NCBI RefSeq assembly: GCF_008831285.2
Contig: NC_045139.1
Span: 2,364,704-2,428,703 of the forward strand
From: Nymphaea colorata
Lineage: Eukaryota; Streptophyta; Magnoliopsida; Nymphaeales; Nymphaeaceae
Direction of reading: 5' to 3'
DNA: 64,000 nucleotides
Each line of letters starts with the position of its first letter. The first letter of the stretch is position 1. The position numbers were made by a program, and so were the translations under genes. Under the pieces are notes generated by a model. It was not told where the DNA came from. It worked only from the letters and a program-made list of their open reading frames with translations, and searched no databases. Shown here piece after piece: positions 12,902 through 24,289 of the stretch.

Positions 12902-13082
12902 CCTCACTGAAGCCACACTTGCATGTTTGGCACACGAAATGTCCAAAATGACCCTCCATTTTGAAAAGGAGATACCTCCACCTCTATAAGCAACATGGAA
13001 ACAAAAAACTATTTCTTTTTAAGAAGTGACCCAAATACCTTCCTGTTTTATAAAATAACCAAAATACAGGTCACACAAGTAA

Positions 13083-13532
13083 AAATGTTCAATGAGTCGA
13101 GCTAGCTTACGCTCAACTCGAACTCACTCGGTTAAGCTCGAAGCTCGACTCGAGCTCTACTCGTAAGTGCAACAAGTCGAGTTCGAACTTAACCGATAAC
13201 TTGAGTTTGTAAACAAGTCGAGTTCGAATTGGATGAACTTGACTGATTAACTCGATTAGATACACTAATACTTATTTTGTAATTTCAAAAACTTAAAATG
13301 ACTTAAATAAAAATGTAGAAATTTTAAACATAAAATATATATTAAAGGACACGAGGCTAAGCGAGTCGAGCTCAAGCTCGTACTCGGTTAAGCGAGTCGA
13401 GCTCAAGCTCGTACTCGGTTAAGCGAGTCGAGCTCGAGCTCACCTCATAAAGCTTGAGCCAAGTTATATGTGAGTTGAGTCAAGTTTGAGCTGGCCGAGC
13501 ATGAGCTCGGCTCGCGGGTTGAACATCCTTAC
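13083..13532. mobile_element. MITE-like element with GAGCTCGAGCT-rich ends
   Basis: About 450 bp starting near AATGTTCAATGAGTCGAGCT and ending near GCTCGCGGGTTGAACATCC. Both arms are dense in CGAGCTCGAGCT-type words and the centre is AT-rich. The outer ends are inverted (ATGTTCA.. against ..TGAACAT). Related copies lie at 19676-20131 and 32247-32600. It is inserted in the unit 2 CRK relic. Confidence 0.55.
13359..13451. repeat. 31-bp tandem repeat, about 3 copies, in the MITE right arm
   Basis: Units start AAGCGAGTCGAGCTC at 13359, 13390 and 13421. The first two are identical and the third diverges after about 20 bases. Confidence 0.88.
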
Positions 13533-14760
13533 ACACAAGGCTGTGTGAAGAAGGGTCGAACATGTGCATTGTGTTCCTTTGGCTTAGAGCACCTCTTGGC
13601 TTATAATTCTCATATTAGTACCTCAATTGCTGGGACACTGTAAGGAGTTTTTCTTTGTTTTGGTTTCTGTTAATTAGACAACTTCCGCATTGGGATCTCT
13701 AATCTTGGATTAAGTTCAGTTCTAAGAAGGTTCTTCTCTCTTTGTAATATATATGTCATCCAAGAGAGAAAATTTATTAACATGGGGGCGGTGGAGCAAA
13801 GAGCTTGTGGGATCAGAGGGGTTGTAGCTCTTTAGATTTCAGATTTTCAAGGGGCACATTAGTGTAAATGGAAAAAAGCAGCTTGAAGTATCAATAGATA
13901 CATAAGCATTTTGTGGTGTCTGTGTGGGCAATCGCCCACACAAGATCACACTAACTCCACTGTTGTAACATGGTGGGGTTTTCATTTTGGAGAGGAGATG
14001 TGGCTCCAGAGTACAAAGCGAGTTGATGTTAATTAACAGCTTTGGAGTTTGGACTTATTGTGCTATATCATTGTAACAAATATTGTTTTCGGATTTTAAA
14101 CCACAAGGCTTTTGTTGGAAAAATCTGGGCAGGTTTTAAAAAAATGAAAAAAATAAAATAAAATATGAAAAATGTGAAAATAAAAAAAACCTGGTAACTA
14201 AAAAACGAAAAAAGCGCGTGTTTTTTATTTAGCGTTAAAAAACACATTTTCCCTCATGTTTTGACCTGTCTTTAAGTTTTTTTTGCGATTTTTTCAAAAA
14301 AACGAGTATTCTTTCGATAAACAATAGCTTCTACAGACAGGACGGTAATACATTAGGTTCAAATAAATTAAGGTGAGCTCACTTCGATAGGCTAGACGGC
14401 AATACATTAGGTTCAAATAAATTGAGGTGAGTTCATTACTATCAATCTGCATGTAATCATATTTTCTTTACATAATTTTCTTTGTTGTGTCTGACGCGTG
14501 ATGTGTGTACCCATTTAGCTTAGTCCGAAAGATTGATTATGGCTGCTAAGCAGGATGGAAAAATATTTCAGGTGGCTGCCGCAGTTTCCAGTTAATGGTT
14601 TGCTTGAAGGAAAAAAAAGAGTTCGCAAAAAATTCTACAAGCCGACAATGAGTATTGAATGAAAGTTGAAACTCATCAAGTTGCGGCCATTTGGTTCCGG
14701 TATGGACTGAAGTTTACAGAAAAGCATTGAGTAATCAATGTGATTTGGGAGCATAGTCAC

Positions 14761-15450
14761 GTTTTGTTCCCAAATAAATGCGAAAAAAAACGCGACCAAT
14801 AAATTTGCCGTTTAAAAATTGTGTTTCTTCATCTTTGTGCGTGCATTCTTTTTCTTTCTTTTTTTTCATGTTATTCATAATGACAAATTGTATTTTTATT
14901 TTCTAATTTTTATTTGTTGCAAATCCACTTATTCTTTATATTTGTATTATTAGTTTCTTACCTATTTATTTTTCTTTTATTGTAGTTTTTTTTAAGTTTT
15001 TTTAAAAATTTACCATATTTTTTTGCAAGCTCACCCTATTATACCTTTAAAAAACCTATGGGATAATTTTTTTTATAACCATGCATTGGCGTGGTGGATG
15101 GGCTGCGCTGTCAAACAAGGGCAGAGACATGTGTGGACACCCTGTAGGCAGTTGCCCACACGGATCCACAAAAGTGTCTATTTTTATTTTAAGAAAAATT
15201 TTCTTTGTACCTTTTAAAAATTTGAATTTTTTTAACTAGTATAGTATCCCTTAAAATTTTACAATAAACACAGTGTGGGAACCCTGTAGGCAATCTCCCA
15301 CACTGCCCACACGGACCCATAAAAAAGTTTTATTTTTATATTAATATTTAAGGGAAATTTTCTTCATTTAGTACCTTTTAAAATTTTAAAATTTCATAAC
15401 TAGTATCGGTTCATTTGAAATTTTATTATTAAGTATCCGTTACCCGAAAT
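14761..15450. repeat. AT-rich stretch with a tandemly repeated GTAGGCAGTTGCCCACAC block
   Basis: No gene. Two roughly 145-155-bp blocks, from about 15125 and about 15270, each begin with ACCCTGTAGGCAatctcCCACAC-type sequence, run through ACGGAYCCA and end in an AT stretch with ACTAGTAT. The palindromic GGGCAGTTGCCCACAC motif also occurs near 13930 and 33010 and probably marks ends of an old DNA transposon family. Confidence 0.5.
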
Positions 15451-16261
15451 TTTCTTGCTCTGCCCCTATGGTTCAAGTTCAACTTCCATGGCCATCTCTC
15501 CTATACAAATCGAAGTTGCTGGGGCGAACTCCTTAAGCTGGAGAATGGAAAGAACCCTATGGTCTTCGTTGCTAGCTATTCCAAAGGATTCAGGAAAAGG
15601 TTTTGTTCTTCAACTATTAGAATTCATAAATTTTTGCAGAAAATCCAGATTAGATTCATATTCAACCATGAACTCGTCACGGTGACGTGAACCCTTTTGG
15701 CTGCATACAGGAAATTTTCGAGGCAGTGTAAGCATCGAACAGTGCTTGGAACAACCGGAAAAGCAAAACGAACACGAATATTCAGGATAAACTTTCATGT
15801 AACCATGGGCATAGGAGAATAATTTCGAATAAACTGAATTGCTGGAAATACTTAAGAGACAGTGGCATAGCTTGTCAATGCCACATGTTACACAAACTAT
15901 AACTGTAACCAATATCTTTTACAAAGAATGTAGGTGGCAATTCCTCCTCCTCCGAGTTAAGCAGACTTCGAAAAAGGTTTCTCCAAGCTAGCTCAAAGGC
16001 CGGGAGCAGTCAAACTGCATTTGCTTCACTACTCACATGCTTGAATCATATGTCAGATTCGTGAAGCATGATTTATCTCTAATCTTTTGTGCTATGAAAC
16101 TGCACAGTCTATTGCATTCAAATCCTAGAAGACTAAGATTCGTTTCACCTCACATCAACAATAGTAATTGTCAAGCTGCTTTGTGAACTGTAAAGATCCA
16201 CATGTAGAGCCTTCTTGGAGAAGTGCATTGGTTGGAGAGAAGAATTTCTTGGTTTATCACA

Positions 16262-19138
16262 TCAGAGATCAAATGGAGCTGGATGCGGTGGGGGAGGGAT
16301 GGCGCAATTTCCATCAGTAAGCATCTTCACTACTTTGGACATTGGTGGACGGAGTTCATCTGATGCTTGAGCACAAACAAGTCCAATGTTAAGCACACGA
16401 AGTGCATCCCGTTTCGGAAACTTTCCCCTTAGCTTTGGATCCACGCATTCAGCTAGATTGTCCGACAGATAAAAGCTCCAAATCTGACAAGAAAGCTCAC
16501 CTTTAGTTATGAACTACATAATAACAAGAATCGCAGTCTCAAAAGTAAAATATGAAATGTTCCATTTCAAAGTTAATCAAGCTTAGAATATGAATGTTAC
16601 CGTCTGCAGAGAACACCCGACGTTCCGAAGGAAAGGAGCGGTTCCTTTCCCAGTTACTATATCAATTATAAGCATCCCAAAGCTGTAAATGTCTGCCTTT
16701 TCTGTTGAATTTCCACGGATATGACGCTCTGGGGCCAGGTATCCCCTACCAAAATGAAATCAATAAGTATCTTAAGTATTCATTAATTTCATTCACCAAA
16801 TAAGTTGGTCTATGTACATGTTCTTGGAATAAGTCGGTCTATGTACTCCTAGATCCATCTGAATGAAAGACCAGGGACATTCAAAACACATTAGTATTTT
16901 ATCTATTATTGTTTCTGATCTGACACAGTGGGACAGAAAATTTCTATGGTTCAATAACTTCTGCCCATGGATTCTAACATTTACTAGACAAGCCAACTAC
17001 TTTGAAGCAAGAAAGCTTACAGATTTCTGCCATCAGCAGTACCAACACGAGTGCCACCTTCTTGGAAGAATCTAGCAAGACCAAAATCTGCAACTTTCGC
17101 TGTGAAGTTCTCATCAAGAAGTATGTTCCTCTGTTTAATGTCTCCATGTATGATTGATTCCTGATGAAGATAAGCCAAACCTTTTGCAGTTCCCACGATG
17201 ATATTTTTCCTCATATCCCAACTTAGTATTGGTTTGTTGGCAATACCTGTGTTGAAATGAATTTAGGAATGTTAATGAAAAAAATATTTAGATATTAAAC
17301 AAAATTGCAATGAAATAGAGTGTAACCTAGGAAATGATCAAGGCTTTCGTTGGGAACATATTCATAAACAAGGAGAATTTCTGAGCCTTTAATACTGTAA
17401 CCCAGCAATTGGACAAGATTTGGATGTTGAATGCCACTGATCAAATCGACATCTTTCAAGACTGCATCCATTGATTGCATTGGATTGTTAGATAGTCGCT
17501 TTATGGCTACAGTCGTCCCATCTGATAGTACAGCCTGTTAAAAATGCACTTCCATTAATTCATGAGTCACTACATTCATAAATAAAAATTATGATGACAG
17601 AGATTGACCTTGTATGCAGATCCTGATTCTCCTAGGCCCAGTTTATTGGACTGATCAAAGTAATTGGTGGCACTTTCAAGTTCTTCATACTCAAAGTTAG
17701 GTATAGATTCATTGGCAGATGCACTCGGCCCCCCATTGTGCTTTTCTGCAATAAAAATAAACTTCAGCAAGAAAGGACCAGTCAGAGAAGAGAGTTCATG
17801 AAAGAAATCTGACCTTTTCGTTTCTCTTTGACATTTTTTGCTGCAAAGCATGAAGCTCCAAGTACAGAAACGCCCAGAATGGAAAGCGGCACAGAAACCA
17901 TAGTTGCAGGTTTTTGAGAACCTGATAAGATCCAAGTTCAGAAGTCACAATATATATATATATATATAACGAAAAAAAAAACAAAAGGTCTACGATCAAG
18001 GTACAGATAGAACTAATAAGATAATTATTCAAGGGCTGATAGGGAAAAGGAACAAGAATGACAAGCCTTTGTCTGTAGCAAGAAAATAAAAAGAGCTAAA
18101 AAATGGCTCAGAGTACTCTGTAACTTGTAGTTTTGCCAATGCTGCATAGCTTATTTTGTTTTTCCATATCTCTTAATAATCTGGATATCGTTATTAGTAT
18201 TCAAACTTTTATACTGGAAAACGTTGTAGATAACAAAAACAGTCTGAAGTATTTGCTTTCTTTCGTTGAGTTCATTTGCAGAATCCCTTTTTGAATAATA
18301 ATTTCCAAGTCTATATTGTAGAAATTTCTGAAGCTATTCTATAGATACGTGGTTTAGACACATAACTATTGCTACACCTTCAAAATGCTTATACTCGAGG
18401 ATCAAGGCACTGATACTATGTTACATCTGAATAGAGAATCAAGAAGAATGTGATTTTCAAACCAAACCAAGCACGTACAACAGAATGTAAGAGGATATGG
18501 TATCAATTAGCTTGAGATATAACGATCACTTTCACGATCTGACAAGTGCCGATGGTGATAAACGGAATTACTAAAACTAACATAATTCAACTGTGGCCAA
18601 GGGACCCTAAACTACCACCGTCACTGCTAGAAGAATGAAAGCGTAAACTACAATGAGAAGAAACAATTATACAATTTTGTATCAGGATAAAAGAAAAGGA
18701 GTTTGATAGTCTACCTCCAGAGGATCCACTTGTGTAAGATGAACCATTGTAGAACTTGTGATTTGAATACTTCAAGTAACAACCTGACCTCATAACCCTG
18801 CCTTCCGTAGCAGGAAGGCAAGAACTGATGGAGGAAACTGCTGCATCCAGGCAAGTCTTGCAGGAGCTCACATTCAATGTCTTCGAACAATGGCCGATTG
18901 CATAAACCGTTGAATTCCCTCCTCTAACAGAGCCACCCCAAAACCCATTGTTGAAAACTACCTGAGCACTCAAATTTCCCATAACTCTTACTGCATTAAC
19001 GACAAAATGATTTTGGTTGCTCTTGTTGGCTGCACTAACAGTACCACACACCAAGTCTACTTGGGTGCTTCGTGGGTCAGAGAGTACCAGAGGGAAAAAG
19101 AAGGCTGAGAAGAGGAAGATAAGCATTGAAGACGCCAT
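16262..19138 (-). CDS. CRK-like receptor kinase with a single DUF26 and degenerate kinase motifs, unit 2
   Basis: Seven exons in transcript order: 19138-18715, 17921-17814, 17745-17609, 17534-17327, 17246-17021, 16745-16601, 16483-16262; joined 1470 nt, 489 aa, no stop or frameshift. Signal peptide 1-20, then one DUF26 (C-x8-C-x2-C in the [11 protein letters not shown] region), TM in exon 2, kinase in exons 3-7. Compared with the paralogue at 27438-31031, the whole first DUF26 is missing: the protein jumps from the first cysteine motif straight to the second domain. Kinase changes are: glycine-rich loop [10 protein letters not shown] (V to A), alpha-C Glu to Asp, catalytic HRD to HGD at 326-328, and ADGRNL where AGTLGY-type sequence is expected. 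The VAIK lysine and DFG (346-348) remain. Likely a non-RD or weakly active kinase, or an early pseudogene that is still open. Confidence 0.82.
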
Positions 19139-19675
19139 GAATGTGGGAGAGATAGAGAGAGAGGTCTAGCTGCGTGGTTCAGCTCAGTATAAGCTTACAT
19201 CTACCACAAAAAAGCTCACTGTGATAATGTTGTGAGGGGAAGAACACCAATATATACATGTGCATGCGTATCGTCAGGATATTGACCATCATAACTACCG
19301 TTTAGATTATGGATTGACAATCTCAAGGTTCTGCTCTTGTGTTCAAGGAAATTGCTTTTTCTTTCTTTATCATTTTCAGCAGTTCGTTCATTTGTTTGGA
19401 CGGTAGATTGACGTAGTTATTGGAGAATCTGTTTCTACCATCTTCATTTTTTCTTCTTATTTTCATTTTCCATATTAGCAAGATACAAGGTCCTTTGAAA
19501 TATGTTGGAGATCGAGCTCCACTTACCATTTTCACATCCCTTGAATCTGCTCTCCGTGAAGCGAAGCAAGTTATATGCACCACTCGTACATGTACATGGT
19601 TTTAGTATACTGAAGGCACGAAATGACCATAATAGCCCTAACCCATCACAAAGAAAGATACCCCTTGCAAGTAGG

Positions 19676-20131
19676 GATGTTAGCGAGTTCCAGTGAGCCG
19701 GCTTGATTGCCTACGGCTCAACTAACTGAGCTCGAGCTCATTGGCTCAAGCTTGGCTCGGTCAAGCTTGGCTTGGTCTGAGTTTAAGAGATTTGAACTTG
19801 CCTCAGTTAAGCTCGAGGTGAGATCCAGCTTCAGCTTACAAGCAAAGCCGTCCATTAGAAAGGCGGAACCTGGAAAGGCGGAAACCCATTGCAGCGCCTT
19901 CTCTTTTGTGATAATACTATGATACGAATTTTATATATTCTATTCCCACGAGTTTAATAGAGTTTAATGAGCCATGCTTCCCTAGCTTGGGTTGAACTCA
20001 TTTTCTTAACCAAGTTAATTTCTTAACTCGAGCTCGAATCTTTCTTCAAAAGAGACGAGCTCGTTCGAGCTCAAACGAGCTAATTCGAGTCTAGACCAAG
20101 TTGGCTCGACTTTGTCCACATCCTTGCTTAT
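19676..20131. mobile_element. MITE-like element, GAGCTCGAGCT family
   Basis: Starts near AGGGATGTTAGCGAG and ends near GTCCACATCCTTG; the inverted GGATGT/ACATCC words give the ends. Arms are full of GAGCTCGAGCTC and CTCGAGCTCG. It shares layout and words with 13083-13532 and 32247-32600. Confidence 0.5.
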
Positions 20132-20640
20132 AAGCGTAAAAGATGAAAAGTGGAAAAATAAAATCTCGAAATTATCTATTCTCTTGCAGAAATAGCTAAA
20201 ATGCTCCTCATTTCTCTTTTGGTACAAAAGGGTGGTGCATGCAACTAGATCTAAGGCTCCTCTATCATCGAGCTGGTTGCATGATCACTACATTTGTTAG
20301 GGTGTCTGAAATTACTTTCATGTCCCCAGGAACAAGAGAGAGAAAGATATATATATATATATATATGTTAGTGGTTCATTTTCTCATTATGCATGATGAG
20401 GAGCAATGTGGTGCGTTACTAGGTGTCGAGCACACTACTCCAAACACGCACCACTAAGTCGCTCAGTCATTGTCAAATTGAGCCTCTCCCCCAGGCCGAG
20501 TTAGTTTGGATCAAATGAATTGAAATGGAAGCTTGCCTAAAAGTTTTGTAGAAATGTTTGCAATCCATGAGTCCAAATTGCTTGGCTTGGTAACCAATGC
20601 TTTTTCAGACTCAAAGTAGCTAGTGATAATCAATTTTGAA

Positions 20641-21008
20641 GGGGGTGTTTGGATGACAAAACAAAACCAGGTTTTGAGAGACAAAACTTCTCATAAAGCC
20701 TGGTTTTGCTCCAAAACACCATTTCGAAAGTGTTTGGATGACGCTGAAACTGAGTTCTTCTAAAACCAGGTTTTGGCAAAACTTGGAAACTGAGTTCTGC
20801 TAAAACCAGGTTTTGGCAAAACTTGGATTTCGTAAAGTGCCTGAAAAGAAAGATTATTTTTTGTTTTTAAACCAAGTTTGTCATCCAAACATCCAAACCA
20901 AGTTTACAAAACTGGGTTCTTAACCCAGTTTTTATCACAAAACCAGGTTTTTAACCTGGTTTTTATCACAAAACCAAGCTTTTTGAGGGTGTCATCCAAA
21001 CACTCCCC
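20641..21008. mobile_element. 368-bp MITE with GTGTTTGGATGACA inverted ends
   Basis: The left end GGGGGTGTTTGGATGACA (20641-20658) is inverted at the right end as TGTCATCCAAACACTCCCC (to 21008). The inside is packed with the palindrome AAAACCAGGTTTT. Flanks (TTTTGAA and AAGTATT) show no clear target duplication, so the superfamily is not settled. Confidence 0.75.
20746..20825. repeat. 40-bp tandem duplication inside the MITE
   Basis: Two 40-bp units (20746-20785 and 20786-20825) begin GAAACTGAGTTCT and differ at one base (T/G). Each carries one AAAACCAGGTTTTGG palindrome. Confidence 0.92.
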
Positions 21009-23038
21009 AAGTATTTAGCTTTATTGAGAAAAACCCAGTTTGCTGCGACAGGCGAGGACTGATAATATCGCAAATGTAGAACTGGTATATTCTCAACTTG
21101 ACTTAGAATATCCATCAAGAGAAATTGTATCCATGTAAGTCAGCCTGCTGTTGGTGCTGTGGTTCAAGTACTAAGGTTCATCATACAACACTTTTATTAA
21201 ATCTGTTTTTTAAATGTTCACATATTCTAATTTAAATTCAGATTGAAATATATATATATATATATATAAATCAAATCCAAATCTGATTTCACAATCTTAA
21301 TCCGAGGTGAATCAGATTTTTGCATTCATGTCTGTCTAAATCCAAATTTTGAACTGAATCTGACCGATTTTCAAAACATAAGAGTATTGGATATAATATT
21401 TATCCGATCGAAATCTGAAATTAAATCTGAGCAAATATTTATGTACATTAAAATCCGATAAGATGCAATTTCTTAAATTCAATCAGATTTCTTAATAAGA
21501 TATTATTTTTTATATCTGATTTTTTTAAAAATGGTTCAGTCAAATCTTCGATCCCAATCAGATATATTGACATCCCTAATTTTTATCCTTTTTTGGCATC
21601 TGCAATGTCCAATCTTTAACAAGGAACCACGAAAGTGCTTTGTGAACCCAAGGGTTTTTGCATCCTGCCGGATCTGAATATGAAAAGGCATACAAAATAT
21701 ACTTTTGGTTGTTTAGGGCTGGCGCACTATGGAAATCCAACCATTCATTTTGCAATACAATGTTGGGTCAGTAAACAAGTTATCCGATTGAATTTCTTGC
21801 AGCATTTTTTAGGTCATGGGAGTGTTGGACAGCTTACTCTCCATCATTTTTGCGTTTCCAAGATGTCTTTCACGTACTCTGTTTGACACTAAAATCAACC
21901 ACATCAATGCTAGAAAAATTCTAGATACATACAAGATCTTATAAGAAATTTTTTGAATATTGACAACAATTTCTTGAAAAATGAGGAACAGTTGCCATTA
22001 AGAACTATATCATCTATATAGGAGCAAAGCCAAAAACTTTTTTTTTTTATGGAAAACTGAATAAATCAGTTGGTCTTGAGGTCTCATGAGACTGTCCCAT
22101 GTAACTGGACTCAGGTCCACTGAGATAAGTTCGCCATACGAAGCCCCCATGCGCTTATCTCCTTCCCTGCATCTACATAAACAAGAAGAATCCATGTTCT
22201 GGAATCTTTTGAAAGACAAACTGAATCCGCGACGCTAGAATTAGATCCAACATAAGGGCTGTCTCATGTCTCATTTTTGAACTATGGCAATGGAAGGAAC
22301 AATCTTAAAATGTTTCAAAAAAGTTAATTATGCAACAAGAGGGGGCCTTCAATTTATCCAACGAACCATCGCATTTTAGTTTGCCCTTGAAAATCCATAT
22401 TGAACCCATGGAGCCAAAGATTTGCGAGTGTGCTTATGAAAAGTGATGAGCTCAGTCGGACGACGTCGTTCACCTTCGCCCCAGCCGTCCTCGGTCCTGT
22501 TCTCGCCATCATCGGAGCTGCCATCAGGTCGCTTTCTCGTTGCTCTTGCCGGCGTCCTGACAGCGCCCATCTCTGCTTCAACAATGCCACCTCCTTATCC
22601 ATCTCGAGGGCGCCCAGGCCAGTGCAGCTAGGGTTGCTGCGTTGTTGAGGAAAACATTGACAACCACTAGTCCGAGGGGAATCATAAGTTGGATGTTTTC
22701 TAATACTCTTCTGAGATGGTGAATACATGTTTGGAGAAGATGAAGGTCGCGGGGTAATGAGGAAGATGGCAGTACTAAGAATTAAAAAAGAAAAAAAAAA
22801 TCCTTAGGAAGACATGCATAGAAAAGCACGGTACTTCCAAGTCCACTGAGCTCTCAGCCAAACGATTTGGTTCTAATGGGGCAAGAAAACTATCGACTGA
22901 AGAGAATTGAGGAGTAGAAAATTTACCCTTGCCGTCGGACTGAAACATTAGCTTTTTTGACACAACCGTCACTCGACAAACTAGTGAAATAAACAGAACT
23001 GAGAACATTAAAAAAATTAGATTGATATTACAACTGGG

Positions 23039-24198
23039 CAGTGGCGGAGCCAAAAAAGTTTTCTGGAGGGGGCACCCATTCATAGATTTTCACATAGAAG
23101 GGGCACTCACATATAGGACAAAGCAAATATTTGAAGATACTAATGTAAAAATAAACAAACATTGAGAGATGTTTGGCGAAGCTTTGATCTCCTCATTCGT
23201 CAAGCGCGATTCAGATCGCCAAACAAAAATCCTTCATAAATTAGACAAATTTGAAAACTGAGATTCACTACTGAAAAAATCATATACGTTAAGTGCTATC
23301 AGATTCACCGTTTCCTCTTAAGTTCCTACAAATAGTTAAGAAAAGAAACAAAGAAGCATAGCAGAAGGCAGGTGCAGCAAAGGCAAAGGAGACGGAAGCG
23401 AAGAGTTGCGCCGAAAAAGAGAGATTAATTTAGTGAAAGCGGGCTAGAGGCAGAGGAAAGTGGTGGGGCGCAACCCAAGTGGAAGGTATCGGGTTCTATC
23501 GAACTCGTCCTCATGAAAGAGTAGAAGCAAAGCATGTGCTGTTGAGCACAGAGAACACATCAGAAGACAGAGATTAACATGACATGCCTTTTCAGATGCA
23601 GAGTCGAGATCTTTTTCTTTTTCTCTTATGAAAGTAATCGTAGATTCATAAATAAATAAGTGGCGAACTCAGAAAATTTTTTGTTGTAGAGCACTAATAT
23701 ATACTGATTCAAATTTTAGATCATGGAAATTAAAGATCTTATAGTCGAGATTCGAGAGGCACCAACATGTAACAAACTAAATCAAGTGATTGTTCTAATA
23801 TGTAAATGACTGTTCTAATATGTAAATGGACTAAGTTCTAATATGTAAATGGACTAAATGCTTGGCTCCTTCACTGTCATAAATGGTGTTCACGTTTTCT
23901 TAGTTAACCTGTATTGTAAATCTAAAATTTGAAATAGATCTTGAAAATTAAATTAGGCACGATTAAGGCATCTAAAGCTTGACATGAGAACAACAAAAGC
24001 ATATTGAAAAAAAAAAAGACTAAGTAATGCGTAAACGAATATAAAGAAAATTATATAAAGAGCAAAAAATAATTAGAACAATTGAACAAACATAAAATAA
24101 AACTAGTGAAATTCAAACATATATATGAATCTATATATATCTATCTTGGGCTGGCTTGGGCAAGCACCCACGCCAGCCCCACGCTGGCTCCGCCACTG
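23039..24198. mobile_element. Non-autonomous hAT-type element, 1160 bp, with 8-bp TSD
   Basis: Terminal inverted repeats are CAGTGGCGGAGCCA at 23039-23052 and its exact complement at 24185-24198. The flanking 8-bp direct repeat CAACTGGG is perfect (23031-23038 and 24199-24206). An 8-bp duplication and CAGTGG termini fit the hAT superfamily. No transposase frame is present inside; the interior is AT-rich with many stops, so it must be mobilised in trans. Near 23658 a GTGGCGAACTCAGAAAATT stretch resembles the terminus again and may be an older nested end. Confidence 0.88.
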
Positions 24199-24289
24199 CA
24201 ACTGGGAATACAACCATGTAAATATGCTACAATTTTCAATTAAAAAAAACATGAAACTTGTATCCAAGATTGGAATTGTTGGCGGCTGG

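Larger units (their letters stand above)
12741..14760 (+). pseudogene. Decayed plus-strand CRK gene (unit 2 partner)
   Basis: Pieces match the intact gene at 7705-11229 in order. Bases 12750-12845 match exon 5 (GTGATACTCGGTACAACTGA, then the CATTCATGGGGACAT catalytic-loop region with a mutated Arg codon). Bases 13585-13660 match the end of exon 5 and the intron donor. Bases 13985-14090 match exon 6 (ATGTGGCTCCAGAGTAC, AACAGCTTTGGAGTT). Bases 14385-14460 match the exon 6 end and intron 6, and 14640-14740 match the 3' flank. A TA microsatellite and a MITE-like element split exon 5. No N-terminal exons were found. Non-functional. Confidence 0.75.
19139..24289. other. Intergenic region between CRK units 2 and 3
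   Basis: No supported gene. Contains a GAGCTCGAG-type MITE (19676-20131), a GGGGTGTTTGGATGACA-ended MITE (20641-21008), an AT-rich degenerate repeat with many AATCAGAT words (about 21200-21590; similar words at 1100-1450), AT tracts at about 20349 and 21247, and the hAT element at 23039-24198. Open frames at 22354-22728 on both strands are short, unsupported by homology I recognise, and probably chance or TE debris. Confidence 0.6.

Noticed and set aside
22354-22728. Overlapping frames on both strands of up to 124 codons
   Set aside because: No family recognised, in transposon-rich spacer, with no supporting gene structure.
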